DNA of 11,867 bases, from NCBI GenBank assembly GCA_002085285.1, contig NATK01000023.1, forward strand, positions 1-11,867. Direction: 5' to 3'. Made by a program: the position numbers and the translations under genes. Shown piece after piece: positions 4,972 through 11,867 of this stretch; position 1 is the stretch's first letter, and each line of letters begins with the position of its first letter. Source of the DNA: Candidatus Latescibacteria bacterium 4484_7 (GTDB lineage Bacteria; Krumholzibacteriota; Krumholzibacteriia; Krumholzibacteriales; Krumholzibacteriaceae). The notes under the pieces are model-generated. The model saw nothing but the letters and a program-made list of their open reading frames with translations. It searched no databases and was not told the origin of the DNA.

Positions 4972-7548
4972 ATGACTGATAAAAAGATCTCCTGGGTGCT
5001 TGCATTTGCCATATTCATTATTTGCCTCATTACCTACCTGTTGACGATGGCCGCTACGGTTTCATTCTGGGACAGCGGTGAGTTCATCGCAACGAGTTAT
5101 ATACTCGGGATTCCTCATTCGCCCGGCACCCCCCTGTATGTTCTCGTCGGTAGGCTCTTCACAATGCTTCCCCTTCCCATGACGATTGCTCAAAAGGTCA
5201 ACTTCCTATCCGTTCTCTTTTCGGCATTAGCTGTGATGTTCGGATTTCTCGTCATGGTCAATACTCTGAAATTTATGTTCGGCGAGCTAAAGAGCAGACT
5301 GGAGAGGTTCGTTCTTTATATAGGTCCTCTCGTCGGTTCATTTTATCTGATTTTCAGCGACACGTATTGGAGGGATTCAACGGAGGCTGAGGTTTATTCA
5401 TTGAGTGCCTTCGTTATGGCTTTTAGTACGTGGCTTGCACTCTTGTGGTACAGGAACCCCGCAGGGAAGGCGGATGACAGCGTCGTGGAGGAGCTCAAGC
5501 TTCAAAGCAGCAACAAGAAAGAGCTCGATAGAAAGATCGCTGAGATAGAGAACAAGCAAAAGGTTCGATCGCACAACCTCTTATATCTAATCATATATCT
5601 GCTTGCTTTGGGAATCGGGTTTCACCTTGGAACGATCATCGTCTACGGAGGAATATTTCTCCTTGTGCTGCTCGTAAAGGAGAAGTCCATCACCAATACC
5701 GAGCTGATCATCTTTACATTCGGTATGGGTATCATCGTGGCCGATATGACGATCCATACGAGCCCTCAGGTTACGCTATTCGGTCTAATTATCTTTGCCA
5801 TCCTCGTGGCGTGGTCCACCGCTTCCAAGGGCAGATTCGTCCTCGCGGCAACGGCGCTCTTCGTGCTGGCGATCTCCGTACACCTCTACCTATATATAAG
5901 GAGTCACCTCAACCCTGCGATAGACGAGGTTGATCCTCAGACGTGGCGTGCGCTATATGCTCATTTGAGAAGAGAGCAGTACCCGCCGATGAGCATCTTC
6001 AACAGAAAGGCCCCGTTCCTCTTCCAGCTGAAATATTTCTGGGATTACTTCATCGTTCAGTACAGGATGATCGGTGACAAGATGGTAGGCCCCTTCAACC
6101 TGGGTATAGCTACAGTGGGTATTCCCATGGCACTGGGTGTCCTCGGAATGATCGCCAACTACTACAGGGAGAAAAAGGTCTGGGTCCTGAACTTCACCAA
6201 CTTTCTCCTCAACTCTCTCGGCTTGATTATATTCTTGAACTTCAGCGACCATGAAGTAAGAGAAAGAGATTATTTCTATGCTGAGGCGTTCTTTTTCTTT
6301 GCACTTTTCATTGGAATAGGAACTTCCGGGCTGCTTGCCATGACATTGGATTATTTCAGGGAAAAGAAAAAGGCGGCGGGGGGGTATGTGGTCTCGCTCG
6401 GTGTTATTCTCCTTGTTCTTTCGATATTGCCGGCTCATCATTACTGGCATTCCCACGACAGATCGAACAATTACATTCCGAGGGACTACGCTTACAACAT
6501 GCTTGCCGGCCTGGAGCCAGACGCGATAATTTTTACAAATGGTGACAACGATACGTTCCCGCTGTGGTACATTCAGTGTGTCGAGCATTTCAGAACGGAC
6601 GTCCGCGTGGCGAACCTCAGCCTGCTCAACACCTCATGGTATATAAGGCAATTGAGGGACGAAGAGCCGAAGGTACCCATCACGCTGAATGACGAAGAGA
6701 TAGAGCAGTTAAGGCCGATTCGTCTGAAGGATGGAACGATAGCATGGAAGAGAGACCTTGCGGTACAGCACATCATTCAAACAACGAATTGGAAGAGGCC
6801 GATATACTTCGCAGTGACCGTGCCTCTCGAGGTGTGGAAACCTTACGAGGATTATTTGGAGATGCAAGGTATGGAGAGACGTCTCGTGCCGTACAAGGGT
6901 AAAGACATGATAAACGAATTTATGCTTGCGAGGAATTTCAACGATGTCTACGAATTCAGGGGTGTCTTGAACCCCGATGGCACTCCCGACACAATTCTCT
7001 ACAAGGACAAGGACACTAAGGGTATGTTCATCAATTTCGCTGTGGCAGCAGCTCAACTCGGACAGAGAAAGGCGATGAAGCGGGATTTCGACGATGCGAT
7101 TCACTGGTTGAAGCTCTCACTCGCACTTTCTCCTGATTTCAGCTGGCCCAGGATGCTCCTTGGCACCTACTATTACATGAACGGAGATATCGATGGGGCT
7201 GTGAATTACTACAAGCAGGAGCTAAAGAAGGATCCTAAAGAAGGAGAATTCTGGGTTCGCGTTGCGAGAATATTCGAATCGCAGAAGGAGTATTCGGAAG
7301 CACTTCAGTTCATCGATCGAGGTATCTCAACGATCCCGAATTACAGACAATTGTACATTGACGGATTCAGGATAGCGGCGAAATTGGGCAAGCCGGATAC
7401 AGCGAAGAGTTACATCTCCAACTGGTTGACAAAACATCCAGACGACGAGCAGCTGTCCAAGATCTACGACAAGCTCGACGAGGTATTGAAGGAGGAGTTT
7501 GGTATAAACCCCGGAAAGAAGGCTTCCAAAGGTGGGAAGGATAATTAG
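4972..7548 (+). CDS. DUF2723 membrane protein (PMT-like GT-C glycosyltransferase) with C-terminal TPRs
   Basis: The 858-residue protein has about ten to twelve membrane segments in its first 490 residues. The N-terminal DUF2723 domain carries FWDSGEFIATSYILG (32-46) followed by PHSPGTPLY; acidic residues in this first external loop are the catalytic type in protein O-mannosyltransferase-like GT-C enzymes. A charged, coiled-coil-like insert (about 166-200) lies between membrane segments. Conserved RERDYFYAEAF (429-439), RDYAYNML (504-511) and NGDNDTFPLWY (523-533) follow. The tail (about 685-835) has TPR-like helices, for example around AIHWLKLSLALSPDF and AVNYYKQELKKDPKE, and would be exoplasmic. 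It likely transfers sugar from a polyprenyl-phosphate donor at the outer face of the membrane; acceptor and sugar are unknown. A seven-G run (6378-6384) lies near the end of the membrane part. The next gene overlaps the stop by one base. Confidence 0.88.
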   Translation: MTDKKISWVLAFAIFIICLITYLLTMAATVSFWDSGEFIATSYILGIPHSPGTPLYVLVGRLFTMLPLPMTIAQKVNFLSVLFSALAVMFGFLVMVNTLKFMFGELKSRLERFVLYIGPLVGSFYLIFSDTYWRDSTEAEVYSLSAFVMAFSTWLALLWYRNPAGKADDSVVEELKLQSSNKKELDRKIAEIENKQKVRSHNLLYLIIYLLALGIGFHLGTIIVYGGIFLLVLLVKEKSITNTELIIFTFGMGIIVADMTIHTSPQVTLFGLIIFAILVAWSTASKGRFVLAATALFVLAISVHLYLYIRSHLNPAIDEVDPQTWRALYAHLRREQYPPMSIFNRKAPFLFQLKYFWDYFIVQYRMIGDKMVGPFNLGIATVGIPMALGVLGMIANYYREKKVWVLNFTNFLLNSLGLIIFLNFSDHEVRERDYFYAEAFFFFALFIGIGTSGLLAMTLDYFREKKKAAGGYVVSLGVILLVLSILPAHHYWHSHDRSNNYIPRDYAYNMLAGLEPDAIIFTNGDNDTFPLWYIQCVEHFRTDVRVANLSLLNTSWYIRQLRDEEPKVPITLNDEEIEQLRPIRLKDGTIAWKRDLAVQHIIQTTNWKRPIYFAVTVPLEVWKPYEDYLEMQGMERRLVPYKGKDMINEFMLARNFNDVYEFRGVLNPDGTPDTILYKDKDTKGMFINFAVAAAQLGQRKAMKRDFDDAIHWLKLSLALSPDFSWPRMLLGTYYYMNGDIDGAVNYYKQELKKDPKEGEFWVRVARIFESQKEYSEALQFIDRGISTIPNYRQLYIDGFRIAAKLGKPDTAKSYISNWLTKHPDDEQLSKIYDKLDEVLKEEFGINPGKKASKGGKDN

Positions 7549-8522
7549 TGGCTGAGAGAGTAATCGTGACTGGTGCGGCCGGTTTCATCGGTTCGCATGT
7601 CAGTGAAAGGCTGATTGACGAAGGAATGGATGTCCTTGGCATAGATTGCCTGACCGATTACTACAGTCCTGACAGGAAGAGGCTTCACCTAAGGGATCTG
7701 ATAAAGAGCGATCGATTCGATTTCCTCGAGAGGGATCTCAACGAGCTCGATCTCGAAGAGGTGCTCGGTGGTGCTTGCTGCGTATTTCATCTTGCCGCGC
7801 AGGCTGGGGTGAGGAGCAGTTGGGGTGCGGAGTTTACTCGCTATGTCGATTCGAATATCCTCGCTACACAGAGACTTCTCGAGGCATTAAAGGAGCACAA
7901 GGAGATAAAGCTCATATATTCGTCTTCGAGCTCGGTCTATGGTGACACGAAGCTTCTTCCCATGAAAGAAGATCATCCGCTAAATCCAATATCGCCGTAT
8001 GGGGCGACCAAGCTCTCCGGTGAGCACCTATGTGAGCTTTATCACTATAACTTTGGCATCCGATATGTGGCACTGAGATATTTTACGGTGTACGGGCCAA
8101 GGCAGCGCCCCGACATGGCATTTAGTAAATTCATAAATTCTGCCTTCAAAGGCGTTAGGATAGAGGTATACGGAGACGGCAGACAGACGAGGGATTTCAC
8201 GTTCGTCAGCGATGCCGTCGAGGCGAACATCCTTGCAATGAAATATGACGGTGACGAGAGAATATTCAATATAGGCGGAGGAAGCAGAGTTTCGGTGCTC
8301 GAAGTCCTCGATATAATCGCCGAAGAGATGAAGACGGAACTCGATGTCAAGTTCATCGACAGAGAAAAAGGGGATGTGCTCGATACATGGGCGGATACTT
8401 CGAGAGCTAAGGGTGAGCTGGGGTTTGTGCCGAAGGTATCGCTCGGAGACGGAATCGCAGAAGAGATCGATTGGTACAGGAGGTATTTGCAGATGGGCGG
8501 GGGAGGTGTAATCGGTGGCTGA
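7548..8522 (+). CDS. NAD-dependent nucleotide-sugar epimerase, closest in motifs to UDP-glucuronate 4-epimerase
   Basis: This 324-residue extended short-chain dehydrogenase would interconvert UDP-sugars in the cytoplasm. It has the NAD-binding TGAAGFIG (8-15), the serine-rich catalytic stretch SSSSSVYG (125-132) and YGATK with Y151 and K155. GIDCLTDYYSPDRKR (31-45) and FTVYGPRQRPDMAFSKF (179-195) resemble UDP-glucuronate 4-epimerases more than GalE or RmlB, but the substrate cannot be fixed from sequence reading. The start is a GTG at 7548 sharing one base with the upstream stop, with GGGAAGG (7534-7540) seven bases before it. It probably supplies an activated sugar to the glycosyltransferases that follow, whose first member overlaps it by eight bases. 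Confidence 0.92.
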   Translation: MAERVIVTGAAGFIGSHVSERLIDEGMDVLGIDCLTDYYSPDRKRLHLRDLIKSDRFDFLERDLNELDLEEVLGGACCVFHLAAQAGVRSSWGAEFTRYVDSNILATQRLLEALKEHKEIKLIYSSSSSVYGDTKLLPMKEDHPLNPISPYGATKLSGEHLCELYHYNFGIRYVALRYFTVYGPRQRPDMAFSKFINSAFKGVRIEVYGDGRQTRDFTFVSDAVEANILAMKYDGDERIFNIGGGSRVSVLEVLDIIAEEMKTELDVKFIDREKGDVLDTWADTSRAKGELGFVPKVSLGDGIAEEIDWYRRYLQMGGGGVIGG

Positions 8523-9450
8523 ACGTGGTAGAATATCGGTGATCATTCCCCTTTACAATGAAGAGGAGAGTCTCGAGGAACTCTACGAGAGACTTGTAAG
8601 GGTGCTTTCGAATGAAGGCCATGAATTCGAGATCATTTTCGTAGACGACGGTTCGACAGACGGTTCGCTTGATGTTCTTAGAACCCTCAGAGACAAGGAT
8701 AAGCGGGTAAAGATCTTGAGCTTCCGAAGAAATTACGGCAAGTCGGCGGCTCTGTCCGAGGGTTTCAGGGTGGCCGGGGGGGATGTCGTTGTGACGATAG
8801 ATGCCGATCTGCAGGACAACCCTGATGAGATTCCCGGCCTCATAGCAAAACTCGGCGAGGGCTACGATCTCGTTTCCGGATGGAAGGCCAAACGGAAAGA
8901 TCCGATCACGAAAACATTGCCTTCGAAGATATTCAATCTCGTTACTTCGCTTGTCACCGGGATAAAGCTGCACGATTTCAACTGCGGCTTGAAGGTTTAC
9001 AGGGGTGAGGTCGTGAAGAACATATCGGTGTACGGCGAGCTCCACAGATTCATACCTGTTCTTGCGTCATGGGAGGGCTACAAGGTCACCGAAAAGCGGG
9101 TCAGCCACTTCGAAAGAAAGTTCGGCAAGAGCAAGTTTGGTTCGAGCAGGTTCTTGAACGGCTTCTTCGATCTGATCACCGTCATGTTCATCACAAGAAG
9201 AGCCAGTGCACCGCTTCACTTCTTCGGCCGTATAGCCTTTCTCTTTTTCGTCATCGGGGCTGTCATCACGCTCTACTTCGTCATCGAGTGGCTCATGGGC
9301 ATGGGCATGCATGTAAGGCCACTAATGGTGGGAGGGTTCATCCTCATCATCATTGCTATTCAGATAGGTTCGTTTGGACTCCTTGCCGAGCTTTTCTCCT
9401 CCAGGATTGAAAGATCTTTTTCATACCGAGAGTATAGAATTGATGACTGA
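8515..9450 (+). CDS. GT2 polyprenyl-phosphate sugar synthase-like (DPM1/GtrB/ArnC type)
   Basis: The 311-residue enzyme has a GT-A domain with VIIPLYNEEESLEELY (9-24), FVDDGSTDGS (42-51), NYGKSAAL (73-80) and the metal-binding DADLQD (96-101). The signature SGWKAKRKDP...FNLVTSLVTG...DFNCGLKVYRGEV follows. Two C-terminal membrane helices (about 237-260 and 270-294) complete the GtrB-like layout. Such enzymes transfer a hexose from a nucleotide sugar to undecaprenyl or dolichyl phosphate at the cytoplasmic face. That product is the normal donor for GT-C enzymes, which fits the DUF2723 protein two genes upstream. The GTG start at 8515 overlaps the epimerase stop by eight bases and has GGAGGTG (8502-8508) six bases before it. 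A seven-G run occurs at 8776-8782. Confidence 0.93.
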   Translation: MAERGRISVIIPLYNEEESLEELYERLVRVLSNEGHEFEIIFVDDGSTDGSLDVLRTLRDKDKRVKILSFRRNYGKSAALSEGFRVAGGDVVVTIDADLQDNPDEIPGLIAKLGEGYDLVSGWKAKRKDPITKTLPSKIFNLVTSLVTGIKLHDFNCGLKVYRGEVVKNISVYGELHRFIPVLASWEGYKVTEKRVSHFERKFGKSKFGSSRFLNGFFDLITVMFITRRASAPLHFFGRIAFLFFVIGAVITLYFVIEWLMGMGMHVRPLMVGGFILIIIAIQIGSFGLLAELFSSRIERSFSYREYRIDD

Positions 9451-10603
9451 TGAAGCTTCAAAGAGAAGACTTCGAATCTGCCTCGTAGGCCCGGCATATC
9501 CTTACCGGGGAGGAATATCTCACTACAATACGGTTCTAGCTCAGAAGCTTTCCTGCTCGCACGATGTATATTCGATAAATTTCAAGCGGCTATATCCCGA
9601 TTTTCTGTTTCCAGGCAGAACTCAGTATGATGAGAGCGGCGAGGCTCTCTCGGTGCCGTCAGAGAGGTTGATAGATTCAGTCAATCCTATCAGCTGGGTG
9701 CGAGCCGGGTTTCACATCGCATCTCTTGGGTGTGATGTGGTGATATTTCAGTGGTGGCACCCCTTCTTTGCACCGGCGTACTTCAAGATATCGGCGATAT
9801 TGAGAGTCTTCTCCAAGGCAAAGATCATATTTCTTTGTCACAATGTGATTCCTCACGAGCACTCTCTAATAGATAGGGTGTTTCTCTCGCTTGCATTCAC
9901 TCTGCCTCACGGATTTCTCGTGCAGTCGCGTGAGGACGAAGAGAACCTTCGCAGATTGCGAAAAGGGGCGGTCGTTTCCTTCCATCCACACCCGATCTAC
10001 GATTTCTTCAACAGAGGCGAGGTTACTCAAAGTGAGGCAAGAGAGAGGATCGGTGCCGGTCGAGACGAGATCATACTGCTTTTCTTCGGATACATCAGGC
10101 CTTACAAGGGGTTGAAGGTTTTGCTCCGAGCAATGCCACGTATAAGAGAAAAGATCGATGCGAGACTTTTCGTTGTAGGGGAGTTTTATGAGGACAGGGC
10201 TCCGTACGTGGAACTAATCGATGAGCTTGGTATAGGAAATTATGTAGAGCTTGTCGACCGATATGTACCCAACGAGGAAGTCGAGCCCTTCTTTGTCGCG
10301 AGCGATCTTGTGGTGCTGCCTTACCTTTCGGCTACACAGAGCGGCATCGTTCAGGTGGCTATGGCCTTCGACAAGCCGGTTGTGGTGACGGATGTCGGGG
10401 GACTGCCAGATGTGGTAGCGGACGGCAAGACCGGCTTCGTCGTGCCTGCGGGAGACGATACGGCGCTGGCCGATGCTGTGACAAGATTCTTCGAAGAGGG
10501 GTGGGGCGAGAGAATGGCACGGTGTTTCCCTGAGGAGAAAACGCGTTTCTTGTGGGAACATCTCATCTCTGACCTCGAGAGATTGATCGAACGGATTCGT
10601 TGA
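9443..10603 (+). CDS. GT4-family glycosyltransferase, variant lacking the usual E-x7-E
   Basis: This 386-residue GT-B enzyme has an N-terminal GPAYPYRGGISHYN (16-29), the acceptor-side FLCHNVIPHEHS (130-141) and a C-terminal donor-binding domain with FGYIRPYKGLKVLL (215-228), FVVGEFY and TDVGGLPDVVADGKTGFVVPAGD. Where most GT4 enzymes have E-x7-E, this one reads SATQSGIVQVAMAF (296-309), a variant seen in a recognised branch of the family in which glutamine and other residues replace the glutamates. It would add a sugar to a lipid-linked glycan in the cytoplasm. The frame is open upstream to 9374, but that would overlap the GT2 gene by 77 bases. ATG 9443 overlaps its stop by eight bases and starts just before RRLRICLVGP, as expected. 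Its Shine-Dalgarno is weak, so translation is probably coupled. Confidence 0.9.
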   Translation: MTDEASKRRLRICLVGPAYPYRGGISHYNTVLAQKLSCSHDVYSINFKRLYPDFLFPGRTQYDESGEALSVPSERLIDSVNPISWVRAGFHIASLGCDVVIFQWWHPFFAPAYFKISAILRVFSKAKIIFLCHNVIPHEHSLIDRVFLSLAFTLPHGFLVQSREDEENLRRLRKGAVVSFHPHPIYDFFNRGEVTQSEARERIGAGRDEIILLFFGYIRPYKGLKVLLRAMPRIREKIDARLFVVGEFYEDRAPYVELIDELGIGNYVELVDRYVPNEEVEPFFVASDLVVLPYLSATQSGIVQVAMAFDKPVVVTDVGGLPDVVADGKTGFVVPAGDDTALADAVTRFFEEGWGERMARCFPEEKTRFLWEHLISDLERLIERIR

Positions 10604-10615
10604 AAGAGAATCGGT

Positions 10616-11518
10616 ATGAATGAAAAGGTCTGTGTCATCGTCTTGAACTGGAACGGTAAGGAAGTCATACAGCCCTGCCTCGACTCGCTTCTCGCAGTTA
10701 GATCTCCCGAGCTGCATGTGATCGTAGTAGACAACGCCTCGACAGACGGATCGCAGAAGATCGTAGAAGAGCGGTATCCGTCAGTCGAGCTCATAGAGAA
10801 CGAAAGCAATCTCCTGTTTGCAGAGGGTAACAATGTAGGCATAAGAAAAGCATTGGAGGAGGACGCAGATTTTATACTGATCCTCAACAACGACACCGTT
10901 GTCGAACCCGACTCGGTTGAAGCTATGATGGGAGCGATGAAAAGCAATGAAAGAGTCGGGATAGTAGGACCAAAGATTCTCTACTATGATGAGCCGAACA
11001 GGATATGGTTCGGCGGGGGTGGGTTTTATCCAGTTGTGTGGGTGCCAAGGCACATCAATATAAGGAAGATTGACGGCACATTCGTTGATGAACGCTCCGA
11101 TACCGGATATGTCACGGGGTGTGCGATGCTCGTGAGAAGAGGGGTCTTCGAGACGGCTGGTTTTTTAGATCCCGGCTACAGGATTTATTCGGAGGATGTA
11201 GATTTTTGCCTCAGGGCTAAGCAATGTGGATGGCGGGTCATTTATGAGCCTTCGGCCAGAATATATCACAAGGTTAGTTCGAGCAGCGGAGGCGGACTGA
11301 CTCCATTCAAGATACAAAATCGAGTGGCGAGCACGATCGTTCTTCACAGGCGTTTCAAACCGCTCTGGTGGAGGGTGCTTCTGTTTCCGATACACGCTGT
11401 TCTTTTTGCCGTTATGCTTTTATTTCTACTGGCAAAGGGCCACTCCGAGCTTGCCTCGGCGGCTGTTAGGGGTTTGAAGAGTGCAACGGCCCGCATAATG
11501 GGCGGGGGTCCTCAATAA
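10616..11518 (+). CDS. GT2 glycosyltransferase, rhamnosyltransferase (WbbL)-like
   Basis: The 300-residue product has the WbbL-type GT-A layout: VIVLNWNGKEVI (7-18), VVDNASTDGS (37-46), NLLFAEGNNVGI (65-76), the metal-binding LNNDT (90-94), a TGCAMLVRR segment (168-176) and the SEDVDFCLR acid motif (192-200) that includes the likely catalytic base. A hydrophobic stretch near 252-272 may anchor it to the membrane. Relatives add rhamnose or other deoxysugars to lipid-linked O-antigen or capsule intermediates; the actual sugar here is unknown. It starts twelve bases after the previous stop at ATG 10616, with only a modest purine-rich site (aaagaga). After its stop comes a 95-base gap, so it may end the co-transcribed set. 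Confidence 0.92.
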   Translation: MNEKVCVIVLNWNGKEVIQPCLDSLLAVRSPELHVIVVDNASTDGSQKIVEERYPSVELIENESNLLFAEGNNVGIRKALEEDADFILILNNDTVVEPDSVEAMMGAMKSNERVGIVGPKILYYDEPNRIWFGGGGFYPVVWVPRHINIRKIDGTFVDERSDTGYVTGCAMLVRRGVFETAGFLDPGYRIYSEDVDFCLRAKQCGWRVIYEPSARIYHKVSSSSGGGLTPFKIQNRVASTIVLHRRFKPLWWRVLLFPIHAVLFAVMLLFLLAKGHSELASAAVRGLKSATARIMGGGPQ

Positions 11519-11526
11519 GTTCATTT

Positions 11527-11555
11527 TTGCATATTTACTGAAGTGCACCGATAAT
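11527..11555 (+). promoter_or_regulatory. Possible promoter before the YfhO-like gene
   Basis: GATAAT (11550-11555) matches five of six bases of the -10 consensus, and TTGCAT (11527-11532) matches the TTG of the -35 with a 17-base spacer. A second -10-like TATACT occurs at 11570-11575 without a good partner. The surrounding gap (11519-11613) is A/T-rich and holds no gene. Confidence 0.3.
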
Positions 11556-11613
11556 GTTAAACTTACCAATATACTGATGCGTTTGAGCGGGCAGTTCGCT
11601 GAAGGAGATTGAG

Positions 11614-11867
11614 ATGACGGATGAACATGGACAGGTTGCGTTTCTCGATAGGTTCGAGAACATGTCACCGGGGCTAAGGGCGGTGGCTGTGATCGTTTTG
11701 TTGTTTCTTGTCTTCACGATTCTCTTGCCCGAGGTATTCTTTCAAAACAAGATATTTCTCCCTCCGGACACCAGAGCGCCTATGAGTTTTGCAGCCGTTG
11801 GCAAAGAGGCGCTGAAAGAAGGCACCTACCCACTGTGGAACCCGTACATCTTTTGCGGGATGCCGAG
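11614..11867 (+). CDS. YfhO-like multi-pass membrane protein, N-terminal part (cut by window end)
   Basis: The open frame begins at ATG 11614 with an excellent GAAGGAG (11601-11607) six bases upstream and runs 84 codons to the window edge without a stop. After a short cytoplasmic N-terminus comes one hydrophobic segment (about 22-40). It is followed by FLPPDTRAP (48-56) and YPLWNPYIFCGMP (72-84), the hallmark first external loop of YfhO and related GT-C membrane proteins; the aspartate at 52 is the likely catalytic-type acid. Full-length relatives are usually 700 to 900 residues with a dozen or so membrane helices. In Gram-positives YfhO-type proteins glycosylate lipoteichoic acid; the substrate here is unknown. 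It appears to be the second GT-C-type enzyme of this locus. Confidence 0.85.
   Translation, partial: MTDEHGQVAFLDRFENMSPGLRAVAVIVLLFLVFTILLPEVFFQNKIFLPPDTRAPMSFAAVGKEALKEGTYPLWNPYIFCGMP

Noticed and set aside
5953..6588. A 211-codon minus-strand open frame opposite the DUF2723 gene
   Set aside because: The + strand frame has continuous family motifs here; the minus frame has no membrane or domain pattern of its own.
8407..9045. A 212-codon minus-strand open frame opposite the epimerase and GT2 genes
   Set aside because: It runs across the junction of two well-supported + strand genes and has no recognisable domain.
9294..9311. Short tandem ATGGGC units in the GT2 gene
   Set aside because: Only two units and a partial one, coding for MGMGMH in a membrane-loop region; not a meaningful repeat array.

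Overview
The window is a densely packed, single-direction stretch in which every supported gene lies on the + strand. It looks like chromosomal DNA of a bacterium of roughly even base composition. Strong Shine-Dalgarno sequences, several TTG and GTG starts, and frequent AGG/AGA arginine and ATA isoleucine codons are visible. The DUF2723 and YfhO-type membrane proteins are common in the Bacteroidota and relatives and in several uncultured phyla. The clear Shine-Dalgarno use argues against a typical Bacteroidota member. My best guess is an uncultured phylum-level lineage near the FCB group; this placement is an inference from style and gene content only.

Layout. Positions 1-42 hold the last codons of an upstream gene. 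Positions 44-932 hold ribH (lumazine synthase) and nusB (antitermination factor), a common bacterial pairing. Positions 929-1660 encode a metallophosphoesterase whose TTG start overlaps the nusB stop, and 1665-2453 encode a SAM-dependent methyltransferase. From 2572 to the end the window is a cell-envelope glycan locus: a GT4 glycosyltransferase, a multi-pass flippase-like/LPG-synthase-type membrane protein, a large DUF2723 GT-C-type membrane protein with C-terminal TPRs, a UDP-sugar epimerase, a polyprenyl-phosphate-sugar synthase-like GT2, a second GT4, a WbbL-like GT2, and the start of a YfhO-like membrane protein cut by the window end.

How the genes may work together (inference). The epimerase would supply a nucleotide sugar, and the GtrB/DPM1-like GT2 would load a sugar onto a polyprenyl phosphate. 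A membrane protein such as the LPG-synthase-type one might help lipid-linked sugar cross the membrane. The DUF2723 and YfhO proteins would transfer sugar on the outer face, while the soluble GT4 and GT2 enzymes build a glycan on the cytoplasmic side. No initiating phosphoglycosyltransferase, Wzx, Wzy or ABC exporter is in the window.

Non-coding content is small. The five gaps over 90 bases are 2454-2571, 3682-3793, 4823-4971, 11519-11613 and none other; none reaches 300 bases. The most striking non-coding signal is an 18-base-pair interrupted hairpin at 3739-3786, immediately before the membrane-protein start. Other points are a tRNA D-arm-like stretch at 2477-2489, a seven-codon mini-ORF bridging ribH and nusB, and three seven-G runs inside three of the membrane/glycan genes. 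I saw no CRISPR array, insertion sequence, complete tRNA or convincing intrinsic terminator.
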